Of a stretch of 43,681 nucleotides of DNA, positions 9,416 through 19,478 are shown piece after piece. Source of the stretch: Planctomycetota bacterium. GTDB taxonomy: Bacteria; Planctomycetota; Planctomycetia; Pirellulales; Pirellulaceae. The notes beneath the pieces were generated by a model that ran no database searches, was not told the DNA's origin, and was given only the letters and a program-made list of their open reading frames with translations. Made by a program: the position numbers and the translations under genes. The first letter of the stretch is position 1, and every line of letters starts with the position of its first letter. The stretch spans positions 1-43,681 of the forward strand of contig JABAAE010000021.1 in assembly GCA_014238905.1 (NCBI GenBank), given 5' to 3'.

Positions 9416-9724
9416 ATGATTAAAAACTCGGCTCTACTTGACATTCAATCTTTAACTGAAGCCGCCGAATGCCTAAGACTTTTAGCTCATCCACATCGAC
9501 TACAAATCATTCAGCTGCTCCTCTTTAAGGGCGATTTTTCTGTCAATGATCTCGCCGCTGAATGCAATCTGTCGCAGCCAACAACTTCCGAACATCTCAA
9601 CTTGATGCAGCGGTGTGGATTCCTGAAAAAAACAGCGGAGGAGGAAGGCCGAACCGTCAAGTACTCGGTTGCCGAACCGCACCTGAAAGATCTGATGGGC
9701 TGCATTCAGCGAAGATTCTCATAG
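9416..9724 (+). CDS. ArsR/SmtB-family winged-helix transcriptional regulator
   Basis: 102 residues, the usual length. Residues about 18-33 (CLRLLAHPHRLQIIQL) form the start of the ArsR fold, the recognition helix region reads VNDLAAECNLSQPTTSEHLNLM, and the wing is GFLKKTAEEEGRTVKYSV. The classical ELCVCDL metal site is replaced by DFSVNDLA, so direct arsenic or cadmium sensing through that site is unlikely. The remaining cysteines (about residues 19, 48, 67 and 96) are scattered. No co-transcribed target gene lies next to it, so its regulon cannot be inferred. It may repress itself, as many family members do. Confidence 0.85.
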   Translation: MIKNSALLDIQSLTEAAECLRLLAHPHRLQIIQLLLFKGDFSVNDLAAECNLSQPTTSEHLNLMQRCGFLKKTAEEEGRTVKYSVAEPHLKDLMGCIQRRFS

Positions 9725-10179
9725 GTCTATTTAGCGGTCGGGCAAGCAAGTATTGGCTTTCTGTGGAATCCTACAGATCGATTCGTAAGACAAGTTCGAC
9801 GGACCTGATTCCAGTTAGCAAATCCATTGATTTAGAGACAGCCCCTAAGAAGACCTTGGTAGAAATTCCGAGGTCCTAAAGATAGCGTGCCTAGGCGAAC
9901 GATCTCTTGAGAGACTTGACCGCCAATCCAATTTCCAGGCTCAACCATCAAGCAGTCCAACCTGCTGTAGAAAAGTCGGTCTTCTGTAAAAAACAGAGCT
10001 ATTTTCAAAACGGAAAGAGACCGCTACCAGGACCCAACGACCGGTCGCCAGTCCCGACCATCCCGCCGAGCCTCGTCACTCTACTAAGCCACGTCACCAA
10101 CACCTCGATGACCCTGTCACTGAATACTCAACATGTATCGAACAGACTTCGCGACACCCCCAGCACCCTTCCAACGGCA
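9725..10179. other. Intergenic, nothing recognised
   Basis: 455 bases between the regulator gene and the converging rdgB. No terminator with a T run, no tRNA and no plausible frame was seen. Confidence 0.5.
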
Positions 10180-10779
10180 TTACTGGTGAACCGTTGTTAG
10201 AAAGCGGGTCACTTCTCGCATTGCCTTAGCGCGATGGCTAATGACCGATTTAACGTGATTCCCCAGTTCGGCCATTGTCAATCCATATTCACGCACCTCA
10301 AAATAGGGATCGTAACCGAATCCCCCCTCTCCACTGGGCGTCAACCGGATTTCTCCGAAGCATTTGCCTTCGGCATTAAAAACAACTTCACCCTGCGGGT
10401 TAGAAATGGCGGCGTGACAAACATAATGAGCGGACCGCCGTTTCTGTTTTTCTAAAGCCTCCACCAGTTTCTGGTTATTCAAGTCATCGGTGGCATTCTC
10501 ACCGGAAAATCTGGCGGAGAAAATCCCGGGTGCTCCCTTGAGGGCATCAACACAGAGGCCACTGTCCTCGCCAATGCACCACCGGTCTAAATGAACCGCT
10601 TGTTGCACCGCTTTTTTTTCTGCATTCTCACGAAAAGAATCGCCATCCTCGACCACTTCAATCGTGTCCGGCAGTTCAGCCAGTGAAAGTGACGCGATCC
10701 CGCTATCGCCCAACAAGACCTGCAATTCAACCAGTTTTTTGGCGTTATGGGTAGCCAATACAATTTCATTAATCAACAT
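10180..10779 (-). CDS. rdgB: RdgB/HAM1 dITP/XTP pyrophosphatase
   Basis: 199 residues from the ATG at 10779; longer in-frame starts would add 28 residues foreign to the family. It hydrolyses non-canonical purine nucleoside triphosphates (ITP, dITP, XTP) to monophosphates, keeping them out of DNA and RNA. Visible family motifs in order are THNAKK, EDSGLCVDAL, PGIFSARFSGENA, GFGYDPYF and SHRAKAMREV near the C-terminus. Length and motif order are typical. The upstream DCC-family gene ends 62 bases before this start and could be co-transcribed. A GGA run a few bases ahead of the start is a weak ribosome-binding site. Confidence 0.93.
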   Translation of the reverse strand: MLINEIVLATHNAKKLVELQVLLGDSGIASLSLAELPDTIEVVEDGDSFRENAEKKAVQQAVHLDRWCIGEDSGLCVDALKGAPGIFSARFSGENATDDLNNQKLVEALEKQKRRSAHYVCHAAISNPQGEVVFNAEGKCFGEIRLTPSGEGGFGYDPYFEVREYGLTMAELGNHVKSVISHRAKAMREVTRFLTTVHQ

Positions 10780-10841
10780 ATTTTCCAGACAACAGGAAGA
10801 AGCCCCCATTATAGGAAACTGCCTCATCGATGGTATGTGGG

Positions 10842-11300
10842 TCAACGAAAATGAGTCTTGCATGAGTCCTCGTCACATCCGCCAGGATCTTTGCTTTGAG
10901 AACCACCTTCTGGGCCTCCTGCGATGCGATAACGTCTTTTGGCAATCTGATTGTAAAACCATTGCCACAGCGGCAGAGAAAAGGGGATATGCAGCAATGG
11001 AAACACCATCCAAAGCCGAGGTAACCGCCCGCTCAAATAGCGGATCGCACTAGCTCCGCCATAGGCAGATCCCGATTTTCGTTGAACAACGTACATCTGA
11101 CTCATTAATTCATCCCTTGTCAGTTGCGGGTACGTTTCGGTTACAAAAGTCGAATGAAGAGACACATAGCACAAACGATCTCGACCATCCCACTTCGCCA
11201 ACCTGGTCACCTGAGCGATACAAAATCGACAGTTACCATCAAAGATGACGACGTCAGCATCCGGCAAATCCTGGGGTGATTTCAATTCAGTTAACTCCAT
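10842..11300 (-). CDS. DCC-family (DUF393) thiol-disulfide oxidoreductase-like protein
   Basis: 152 residues from the ATG at 11300; the frame stays open to 11483 but that extension would run into the terminator of the upstream gene and lacks family similarity. Residues about 19-26 read IFDGNCRFC, the xFDGxCxxC signature that names the DCC family and is compared with thioredoxin-like redox sites. Further conserved-looking points are SAYGGASAIRYL and a C-terminal WFYNQIAKRRYRI. No signal peptide is present, so it should be cytoplasmic or membrane-peripheral. The exact reaction is unproven for most members. rdgB follows on the same strand. Confidence 0.8.
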   Translation of the reverse strand: MELTELKSPQDLPDADVVIFDGNCRFCIAQVTRLAKWDGRDRLCYVSLHSTFVTETYPQLTRDELMSQMYVVQRKSGSAYGGASAIRYLSGRLPRLWMVFPLLHIPFSLPLWQWFYNQIAKRRYRIAGGPEGGSQSKDPGGCDEDSCKTHFR

Positions 11301-11488
11301 TTGATTTCTAACCCTTAAAGGGCAAATCAAGGCTTCCGCAACAGACATGTCAAAAGAGTGACCACCCTCAGCAGTCCGCAAGAATCTTAGGTCGCGAAAA
11401 TTACCGTCATTTCGCTGACAAATGAAAGTCGTTCCACCCAACAAGCAATCTGACAAATTCATTCTATGGCAGAATCGGACCATTCGTC

Positions 11489-11513
11489 AAAAAAAGCCGG
11501 GGAAACCCCGGCT
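11489..11513 (-). terminator. Rho-independent terminator of the protease gene
   Basis: On the minus strand a perfect 8-bp stem (agccgggg and ccccggct, three-base loop) is followed by seven T. It lies just downstream of the metzincin gene's stop codon and shows that the DCC gene further on is transcribed separately. Confidence 0.9.
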
Positions 11514-11564
11514 ATGGTAAATTTCAACCGCCACTTTTCAGTGAACCGCTTGTTGGCTTTTTTG

Positions 11565-14339
11565 TTAGCTCGTCACTGGTGCAACAAGCCTTCCATACTG
11601 GCCATTGATGTTCGTTGGAGCGAATGCTGTCCAATTGGAGTTGCTCTGGACAAAGACTGATGTCAAGTCAATGCTGGGCCCACTCAGAGTCCCATCGTTA
11701 TTGAAATGACGCAAAGATTCGATCCTGGATCCACCCCAAAGTTGATTCTTTAACGTACACGAACCGGATGGAGCATTCACTTCATCCCCATCAGTCAGGA
11801 TGCCAATTTCGAGATCTAGCTGGTTGGGCCCCGACCTTCGCGAAACAAAACTACCGCCAAAGTCCTCTACACCGAACGTTTCACCCATGCGAATTTCAAG
11901 GATATCCCGCCCCGCCATTTTTTCTTCGTCGATGATATCGTGTGCGTCGCCAATGTTATAGATGTAACGGTCGTCGCCAGAACCACCGAACATCTGGTCG
12001 TTACCGCCTGCACTGGTCAAAACGTCATCACCGCCCAGTCCACGCAAAATGTTCTCCACTTCGTTGCCTGTGATAACGTCCCCTCGCAAGGTACCCGTCG
12101 CATTTTCGATGGTCGTTCCAAACGCGATGACTACGTTATCCTGTACCGCACCAATGGAACTGTACTGCCCTTCCTGAAGCGTAATTGTTGCACCGAGAAC
12201 TTGATTGGAAGCATCAATGACGTCGGCGTCACCACCGGCATCGTATACCAAGTCGCTGAAACGAACGCTGTTCCAACTATAGGTGTCATCACCGGTTCGC
12301 GTTTCTGGATTATATCCATAGATTTCACCAAGGAACCGCATATCGTACAACATCGGGCTGCGGGCAGCGGTACCGTTTGGATTGCCAACGTAAGACATCA
12401 CTGTGATCCCATCGTTGTCAATTTCAGGACTCAGAATCGTCTTGCCAAATTCCTGTTCGTGCGGATGATTCTGCCCCAATGTATGTCCCATCTCATGAAG
12501 AATCGTGAGAAACGACTGCGAATCAGGACCGATACTCAACACATTGCTGGTATAGAAATTGTTGATCCAGATATCTCCACCGAAGGGAGCAAATCCCGGA
12601 TCGGCTGGCGGGTAGGCAAATGCCAAAACAGGAGCGTCTTCAAAATAGGTCCCAAACCTTAGAATTCCGCCAGTGGTGTTGGAAACTGGATCCAGGAAGT
12701 TATCGCTCACCTCCACGAAGTCCACGTCAAGGATATCACCAAACACCTGGAACGCCTTACGTATGGAATCCCGTTGGTTGGCATTGGGAACTGGATTTGG
12801 TAATTCGTCGGCTCCGTCCGGAAAATCAGGACCGGTGCCATCGATGTAATAAATCGGGATTCTCTGCATGAAGCTGTACGTCAGCCTCATTCTACCACCC
12901 GCACCACCGGCAATATGGTCATGCCAGCTATTTAGCTCGTCCTCGGAAGCATTGGGCATAATGAGACTGGTAAACGAATTTGGCTCGGAGTAGAAATTCA
13001 TGTTTTTCCACTCGCCAACGAAGAAATCGTTGACACCGGACCGGTTGTTCGCTCGCACTTTGACTTCGTCCCAGGCACGCTTGTGATCCGCACCAGCCAC
13101 AAAATTCAACCGTGAAAACTCGTCTTGATCGAAATTGTGAATCACACCAGCGTCTAGGCGATTATTATCTAATTCAAGATAACCCGATAAAGGATCATCA
13201 TTCATATCGATCATTTCGTAATCCACAATCCGGGGTCCCTCGTCGGATTGTCTCACAATCACATCGGTGATGGGTATCGATTCAAACTCATCCAAGACGA
13301 CATTGTCCTCTACATCTAACGTTGGGTCCGGAAGAGATTCGAATTCGACGGTCTTGATCGTGCTCCAGAATTTCCCGTCGTAAGCACGCACCCTGATTTT
13401 TTCTGACAAGGCTCCTTCGGAGGCTACAAATCTCGCGGCACCCATATCCTCGGCAGCGATTTGAATCCAACGACCAGCCTGCTTCCTTCTGCCGTCTACT
13501 TCAATGAAGCCACTGTTATCTACACCCAATCTCGGTCCTCTGGTGTCCCAGAATCGATAAGCCTTTGCCGTACTCGCATCTTCGTCTCGCAGCTCAAACG
13601 TATCGATCAGATTGACCGAAGTCTCTGAACGAATCGTAAAATCAGATGTCGTCACAATAGGACGGTTCGCATTGCGAAGTGAATTGGCATTGATTTTGGA
13701 GACCGAACTCCATTTGGTCCCATCGAAAGCACGTACCCAGACGTCCTCGGACTGCAGCCGTGAACCGGCAACATAAAAGGCCGTTTCCAGCTTGGAAGCG
13801 TTGACCGTTACCCACTGTCCCTGAGCGATCTTGGTACCATCAACCTCCATGTGTCCGCTATAAGAGTTGGTCTTTGACTCTCGGAATCGGTAACGAATAA
13901 TCGGGTAACCATCAGGATCCAAAGCACTAAATTGCTCGGACATGAGCACTTTTTCGTTGCCGACAACATCGAAACTGACGTCCGCCGTGATAACAGGGCG
14001 GTTGCTGGGGGCTCCCACCGAGTAAAAGGTCGATAAATCCTCGTTGCTCCAACGTTCTCCGTCATAGACAAGAGCGCGAACTTCCTCCGCGTCAACGGTT
14101 GCCGAGGCATGGTATCTCAGTTTGGAGAAATCAGCCGCGTCCACGTCGAAATAGGCGCCAGCACCCTGATCGACTCCATCAAGCGTGAAAAACCCACCAC
14201 CGGTGGGATTAAAGAATCGATAGGTTTCGATTGCGTTTCCGTCGAGATCGGACACATCCGCGATGTCCGAAATGGAAACCGACTCCCCGAGCCTAATGAC
14301 AGTATCATCGATCTCGATTACAGGATTGAAATTGTTCAC
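11565..14339 (-). CDS. RTX-type secreted metzincin protease (M10-like) with N-terminal repeats
   Basis: 924 residues from a GTG at 14339 with AGGG upstream. There is no N-terminal signal peptide, as expected for type I secreted RTX proteins. Residues about 5-440 contain roughly four domains of about 105 residues, each with YRF, a turn ending in VDG, and a closing VRAYDG..WS-type motif. The catalytic domain carries HEMGHTLGQNH (H615, E616, H619, H625), the metzincin zinc motif HExxHxxGxxH, and a Met-turn MSYVG at M648. Residues about 750-800 carry calcium-binding RTX repeats (GLGGDDVL, SAGGNDQMFGGSGDDRY). The overall plan resembles serralysins with an added repeat region. No type I secretion genes lie next to it. 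The N-terminal repeats may be adhesive or substrate-binding. Confidence 0.88.
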   Translation of the reverse strand: MNNFNPVIEIDDTVIRLGESVSISDIADVSDLDGNAIETYRFFNPTGGGFFTLDGVDQGAGAYFDVDAADFSKLRYHASATVDAEEVRALVYDGERWSNEDLSTFYSVGAPSNRPVITADVSFDVVGNEKVLMSEQFSALDPDGYPIIRYRFRESKTNSYSGHMEVDGTKIAQGQWVTVNASKLETAFYVAGSRLQSEDVWVRAFDGTKWSSVSKINANSLRNANRPIVTTSDFTIRSETSVNLIDTFELRDEDASTAKAYRFWDTRGPRLGVDNSGFIEVDGRRKQAGRWIQIAAEDMGAARFVASEGALSEKIRVRAYDGKFWSTIKTVEFESLPDPTLDVEDNVVLDEFESIPITDVIVRQSDEGPRIVDYEMIDMNDDPLSGYLELDNNRLDAGVIHNFDQDEFSRLNFVAGADHKRAWDEVKVRANNRSGVNDFFVGEWKNMNFYSEPNSFTSLIMPNASEDELNSWHDHIAGGAGGRMRLTYSFMQRIPIYYIDGTGPDFPDGADELPNPVPNANQRDSIRKAFQVFGDILDVDFVEVSDNFLDPVSNTTGGILRFGTYFEDAPVLAFAYPPADPGFAPFGGDIWINNFYTSNVLSIGPDSQSFLTILHEMGHTLGQNHPHEQEFGKTILSPEIDNDGITVMSYVGNPNGTAARSPMLYDMRFLGEIYGYNPETRTGDDTYSWNSVRFSDLVYDAGGDADVIDASNQVLGATITLQEGQYSSIGAVQDNVVIAFGTTIENATGTLRGDVITGNEVENILRGLGGDDVLTSAGGNDQMFGGSGDDRYIYNIGDAHDIIDEEKMAGRDILEIRMGETFGVEDFGGSFVSRRSGPNQLDLEIGILTDGDEVNAPSGSCTLKNQLWGGSRIESLRHFNNDGTLSGPSIDLTSVFVQSNSNWTAFAPTNINGQYGRLVAPVTS

Positions 14340-14575
14340 CCTTGCACCCTATTGTCTCTGTAATTTAATTAGGTTTCCGTCGATTCCTACGACGAACCTC
14401 ACCCCTTAGACTGATGACAGCATCCAAAAGTTCCCTGACAAAACGAAAAATCCGTCAGTCAATTCAGGAGTCCAAGGATCGTTTTCCCCATCATAATTGA
14501 CTTTTACCCAACGAGTTAGGCGTTTTTTCTCAGATTTTCCCACCGCATGCAACAGGATCTACCAAAAAAATCGGC

Positions 14576-15955
<1,380 letters not shown>

Positions 15956-16018
15956 CTGGTCTAAATTCCTTTTCGGCACGTTTTTAATCGATGACCCGTC
16001 ACTCAGCCCTACGTTAAC

Positions 16019-16081
16019 TCACTAACATACCGGGCAGCATCACTAACATACCGGGCAGCATCACTAACATACCGGGCAGCA
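16019..16081 (-). repeat. 21-bp tandem repeat, three copies
   Basis: The unit tcactaacataccgggcagca occurs three times head to tail with no mismatch. It sits between dapA and sthA, just upstream of the sthA start, and so lies in the probable promoter or leader region of that gene. Confidence 0.95.
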
Positions 16082-16141
16082 GTAGGGGACGGCCAAGGTG
16101 TCAAATACACCGAACGGTCGGTCTGGGGGTTTATCAACGCG

Positions 16142-17035
16142 TTAACGTCCAAGCAAACCGTAATCCGAAAGCGTCGCCCGTAACGTCGCGACTTGTTGGC
16201 TAGTCAATGGAGTCATCGGCAATCGGAGTTCTCCGGTATCCCGCCCCAACAACTGCATGGCAGCTTTGACTGGGATTGGGTTGGTTGCCAAGCCCAACAT
16301 GTCGCGGCAGAGCGGGAAAAGCTTGTGATGGATCGCCTGAGCGGTTGTCATATCGTCCTGCTGAAAAGATGACATCAATGCGATAAGGTCTTCAGGAACG
16401 ATGTTACCTGCCACCGAGATGATTCCCTCACCACCAACAGAAAGAAGTGGCAATGTCATACTATCGTCTCCACTCAACACTGTCAGGTTGGTCGAGTTGA
16501 GAATCTGAGAAGCTTGATCCATGGATCCGGTCGCTTCCTTGACCATCGTGATATTTTCAATCTCGGCAAGTCGAACAATCGTTTCCGGATCAATATTTTT
16601 GCCGGTACGCCCCGGAATGTTGTAAACACAAATCGGCAGCGATGTCTCTTGGGCGATCGCCCGATAATGCTGAAACATCCCTTCCTGAGTCGGCTTGTTG
16701 TAATAGGGAGCTACCACCAGCGCCGCACTGGCACCCTCTTTTTCGGCCCGCTGCGTTAAACGAATCGCCTCGTCGGTACTATTGGATCCTGTGCCGGCCA
16801 TGACTTGGACTCTTCCGCCGCAGTTCTGAATCACTTCGGAAATGACTTTTTCATGTTCCGAATGGTCAAGTGTCGGAGACTCCCCGGTGGTACCCACCGG
16901 TACAAGACATTGAGTGCCAGCTTCGACCTGGAACTCAACGTGTTCTTTCAGCGTTTGATAATCGACCAACCCATCCTTAAAAGGTGTGACCATGGCGACT
17001 GAAACACCCCCGAACCCCGCGCCTTTTCTTGCCAT
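16142..17035 (-). CDS. dapA: 4-hydroxy-tetrahydrodipicolinate synthase
   Basis: 297 residues, the normal family length. It condenses pyruvate with aspartate semialdehyde, the first committed step towards diaminopimelate and lysine. Visible catalytic residues are T49/T50 in VGTTGESPT, Y138 in CVYNIPGRTG and the Schiff-base K166 in TMVKEATGSMDQ. The glycine-rich SGDDSMTLPLLSVGGEGIIS segment also matches. AGGGG precedes the ATG. It is the last gene of the long minus-strand run: the gap to pdxJ is 66 bases, so co-transcription with the C1-cofactor operon is possible but not proven. Functionally it is unrelated to that cofactor. Confidence 0.95.
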   Translation of the reverse strand: MARKGAGFGGVSVAMVTPFKDGLVDYQTLKEHVEFQVEAGTQCLVPVGTTGESPTLDHSEHEKVISEVIQNCGGRVQVMAGTGSNSTDEAIRLTQRAEKEGASAALVVAPYYNKPTQEGMFQHYRAIAQETSLPICVYNIPGRTGKNIDPETIVRLAEIENITMVKEATGSMDQASQILNSTNLTVLSGDDSMTLPLLSVGGEGIISVAGNIVPEDLIALMSSFQQDDMTTAQAIHHKLFPLCRDMLGLATNPIPVKAAMQLLGRDTGELRLPMTPLTSQQVATLRATLSDYGLLGR

Positions 17036-17101
17036 TGCTGACCCCTCTATGGTTAAGTGTTGAAACGCCTGCCCAAATCCAATCCCACAGTCTACGATTC
17101 T

Positions 17102-17836
17102 TCAAAATCTTCGGGTAGGTGGCAATCCGGTTGAAATCAATTCCTTCATTTGCCGGACGGCCTTTTCCAACCCAATAAAGACCGAACGGGCGATAATACT
17201 ATGACCGATGTTCAATTCCTGCATTTCATCGATCGCTGCCACTGGCCCCACGTTCTGGTAATTCAATCCGTGACCGGCGTGCAGGATCAAGCCGGCCTCA
17301 CGGACCAACTTCGAGGCCTGGATCAAACGATCTAATTCTGCTTGATCGGCGCCGCTGGCTGTCGCGTAGCCGCCGGTGTGCAATTCCACTGATTGAGCAC
17401 CCGACTTGGCCGCCGCCACAATCTGTTCTTCGTCCGGGTCGATGAAGAGGCTGACATCGATCCCGGCCGCTGCGAACCTCTCGCAAAGCGAGGTCACGCT
17501 CGCCAATGCCCCAGCCACGTCCAACCCCCCCTCGGTCGTAATTTCCTGTCTTTTTTCCGGCACGAGACAGACCTGATCCGGTCGCGTGGAAAGAGCGATT
17601 TCGCAGACCTCGGCTTCACAGGCGATTTCCAGATTCAATTTGACCGTTACCGTCTCTTTGAGAATCCTTAGGTCTCGGTCCTGAATATGGCGACGATCCT
17701 CCCTCAGGTGAATTGTAATACCATCAGCTCCACCCAGTTCGGCTTGGGCGGCAGCCCACACTGGATCCGGCTCATTCCCATCACGAGCCTCGCGAAGCGT
17801 CGCGACATGATCGATATTTACGCCTAGTCTGATCAA
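17102..17836 (-). CDS. pdxJ: Pyridoxine 5'-phosphate synthase
   Basis: 244 residues. PdxJ joins 1-deoxyxylulose 5-phosphate with 3-amino-2-oxopropyl phosphate to give pyridoxine 5'-phosphate in DXP-dependent vitamin B6 synthesis. The family signature MIRLGVNIDHVATLREARDG opens the protein, followed by GADGITIHLREDRRHIQDRD, EIACEAEVCEIA, VCLVPEKRQEITTEGGLDV, VELHTGGYA and LHAGHGLNYQNV. The start codon overlaps the stop of the beta-RFAP synthase gene by four bases, so the two are translationally coupled. The C-terminal end is normal for the family. Confidence 0.95.
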   Translation of the reverse strand: MIRLGVNIDHVATLREARDGNEPDPVWAAAQAELGGADGITIHLREDRRHIQDRDLRILKETVTVKLNLEIACEAEVCEIALSTRPDQVCLVPEKRQEITTEGGLDVAGALASVTSLCERFAAAGIDVSLFIDPDEEQIVAAAKSGAQSVELHTGGYATASGADQAELDRLIQASKLVREAGLILHAGHGLNYQNVGPVAAIDEMQELNIGHSIIARSVFIGLEKAVRQMKELISTGLPPTRRF

Positions 17837-18822
17837 AGATCTATCCCATTAGATGATTGTTTTTCGCAGCATACCCGAACCGCGGCGCCGTTTTCAGAGG
17901 GGATTGCCACAGTCATCCACTCATTGGGCAATAAGTATTCCCCCAATTGGTCCATGAAGAGGTTGGCCTCGACCCTCGATGGAAACAGTGCATAGACCGT
18001 CGGCCCCCAAGAAGACTGGCCCACACCATCCACATCACATCGGCGAATCTTGTCGACCATCTCGGTGATTCTGGGGCCGTTGTACGGTCCTCCCTGAATC
18101 CTGGAAAAATAATCACCGGAAAGTTCACCAAATCGTTGTATCGATTGGCTGAAGCCAGCAAAATCGGAGTTCAATATAGCCGGGACCATGACCGATTGAG
18201 CCAACTCCACCAGTTCCCGGCGACGATGACTCGTCCCGGTCCAATTCGAATCAAAAACAGTGTCTTCGGCCGCGCCGGAAAGACCCTGATCGGCTGCCGT
18301 CTTGATCAAAACAAAACACCAACCCGGAGGAAATGGCAAATGAAGGTCCATCTGAGCCAAAGCATCGCTTTCTTTTTTCCCCCGGTCCACAATCAGTCCG
18401 CCATGCAAAAATCCATGTGTGCCCACAGCCGACCTCTTCCCGCGTTGCACCGACAGGGCTAATTGGTCTATTCCGGGAATCTCTTCGTAATAATGTTGAA
18501 ATAACGCCGCTGCCACACTCAAACCCAGCTGGGTACCGGTTCCCAGTCCGATGTGGCTACCGGCTGCCTGTTTCAACTCGATGCGTACCTCCGATTCCGG
18601 CTGGATACCGACGAACTGAATCCACTGCTCGGTGAACGCCTGCAAACGGGAAACCTGTTGACCGGCGTAAATCCGCTTAGACGACGGACTGAGTTGAAGT
18701 TCAATTCCTGGCTCATCGATCATCGCCCCGACGCCCCCAAAAGAGGTTCCGTGGTGAGATTCGCCACCAAATAGTCCAAAATGGAGGCGGGACGGAGCAT
18801 TGACTAAAATGCATTCAGACAT
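17833..18822 (-). CDS. mptG: Beta-ribofuranosylaminobenzene 5'-phosphate synthase (GHMP family)
   Basis: 329 residues. Beta-RFAP synthase condenses p-aminobenzoate (4-hydroxybenzoate in some archaeal reports) with PRPP, releasing CO2 and pyrophosphate. This is the first committed step of the tetrahydromethanopterin branch. The opening NAPSRLHFGLFGGESHHGTSFGGVGAMID and the GHMP phosphate-binding segment AAGSHIGLGTGTQLGLSVA (about 87-104) are typical, as are SAVGTHGFLHGGLIVDRG and the late SSWGPTVYALFPS. Outside archaea such genes occur mainly in methylotrophic proteobacteria and planctomycetes. The genes for p-aminobenzoate supply lie just upstream. pdxJ overlaps its stop. The neighbour DUF447 gene ends 89 bases upstream. 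Confidence 0.88.
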   Translation of the reverse strand: MSECILVNAPSRLHFGLFGGESHHGTSFGGVGAMIDEPGIELQLSPSSKRIYAGQQVSRLQAFTEQWIQFVGIQPESEVRIELKQAAGSHIGLGTGTQLGLSVAAALFQHYYEEIPGIDQLALSVQRGKRSAVGTHGFLHGGLIVDRGKKESDALAQMDLHLPFPPGWCFVLIKTAADQGLSGAAEDTVFDSNWTGTSHRRRELVELAQSVMVPAILNSDFAGFSQSIQRFGELSGDYFSRIQGGPYNGPRITEMVDKIRRCDVDGVGQSSWGPTVYALFPSRVEANLFMDQLGEYLLPNEWMTVAIPSENGAAVRVCCEKQSSNGIDL

Positions 18823-18911
18823 CTCTAGATTCTACGACTTGGGACGGGGTTGATAAGACTAGGACAGAACTCTGTGCCGATGTTTATCAGCACACAGCCA
18901 TTGCCGACCGG

Positions 18912-19478
18912 TCAGGGCAGTTTTTCCTCAAAAAAAAGTGCCAGTTTATGAAAGGCCTCCTTTTCAGCCAGACCTGCGGTCTTACGCACTATCGACCCTA
19001 ATCTTGCCAGATCGTCCTGAAGCTGAGATTTCTTGATCAAGTGGATTCGGGTCGCCAGAATAGCAGCTTCCAAAACCGCGTGTTTCGCACGATTAAAACC
19101 CCAGAAAGGTCGCAATTCACCCGACTGCACCGTCTGACATTGGATTTCAATACGCTCGGACGAATCATCCACCGACAGCGTGGTGAATTCGTAGAATCGG
19201 CAGCAATCGGTCAGGACATCCCCCTGAACCATTTCGGCGGGCCGCATGGCCGGCAAGTCTTCAAATCGACTAATCGCGCCATCGACGAAGAGCTTGACAT
19301 CATCGGTGACATGCAGCACTCCTTGTCCGGTTCTTTTCAAATTTTGGTAGGTGTTAGCGGTATGAAATGGCTTGAGTATAAACGTGTCCCACGTTGATTC
19401 GTTCACTTCAGGACCCATGGGCGAGATATTCGGCGTACCATCGTCGTTTCGAGTCGTTACGATTGCTTCCAAAATCAC
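18912..19478 (-). CDS. DUF447-family protein, linked to the archaeal-type C1 cofactor
   Basis: 188 residues. The opening MILEAIVTTRNDDGTPNISP, then MGPEVN and FILKPFHTANTYQNLKRTGQGVLHVTDDVKLFV, matches the DUF447 family, a flavin-reductase/PNPOx-like split-barrel group. A central stretch (FYEFTTLSVDD..ERIEIQCQTV) and GFNRAKHAVLEAAILATR follow, and an alpha-helical C-terminus ends the protein. DUF447 members recur in archaea and in the C1-transfer gene clusters of methylotrophs and planctomycetes, so a role in making or maintaining tetrahydromethanopterin is inferred; no reaction is established to my knowledge. Its start overlaps the pabA stop by four bases, and beta-RFAP synthase follows. Confidence 0.82.
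   Translation of the reverse strand: MILEAIVTTRNDDGTPNISPMGPEVNESTWDTFILKPFHTANTYQNLKRTGQGVLHVTDDVKLFVDGAISRFEDLPAMRPAEMVQGDVLTDCCRFYEFTTLSVDDSSERIEIQCQTVQSGELRPFWGFNRAKHAVLEAAILATRIHLIKKSQLQDDLARLGSIVRKTAGLAEKEAFHKLALFFEEKLP

Noticed and set aside
11940..12662. 240-codon plus-strand frame opposite the protease
   Set aside because: It is an antisense shadow of the RTX/metzincin gene, whose motifs are clear on the minus strand.
16019..16081. Plasmid-type iteron origin or attachment site
   Set aside because: Only three copies, no replication initiator gene nearby and no mobile-element genes.
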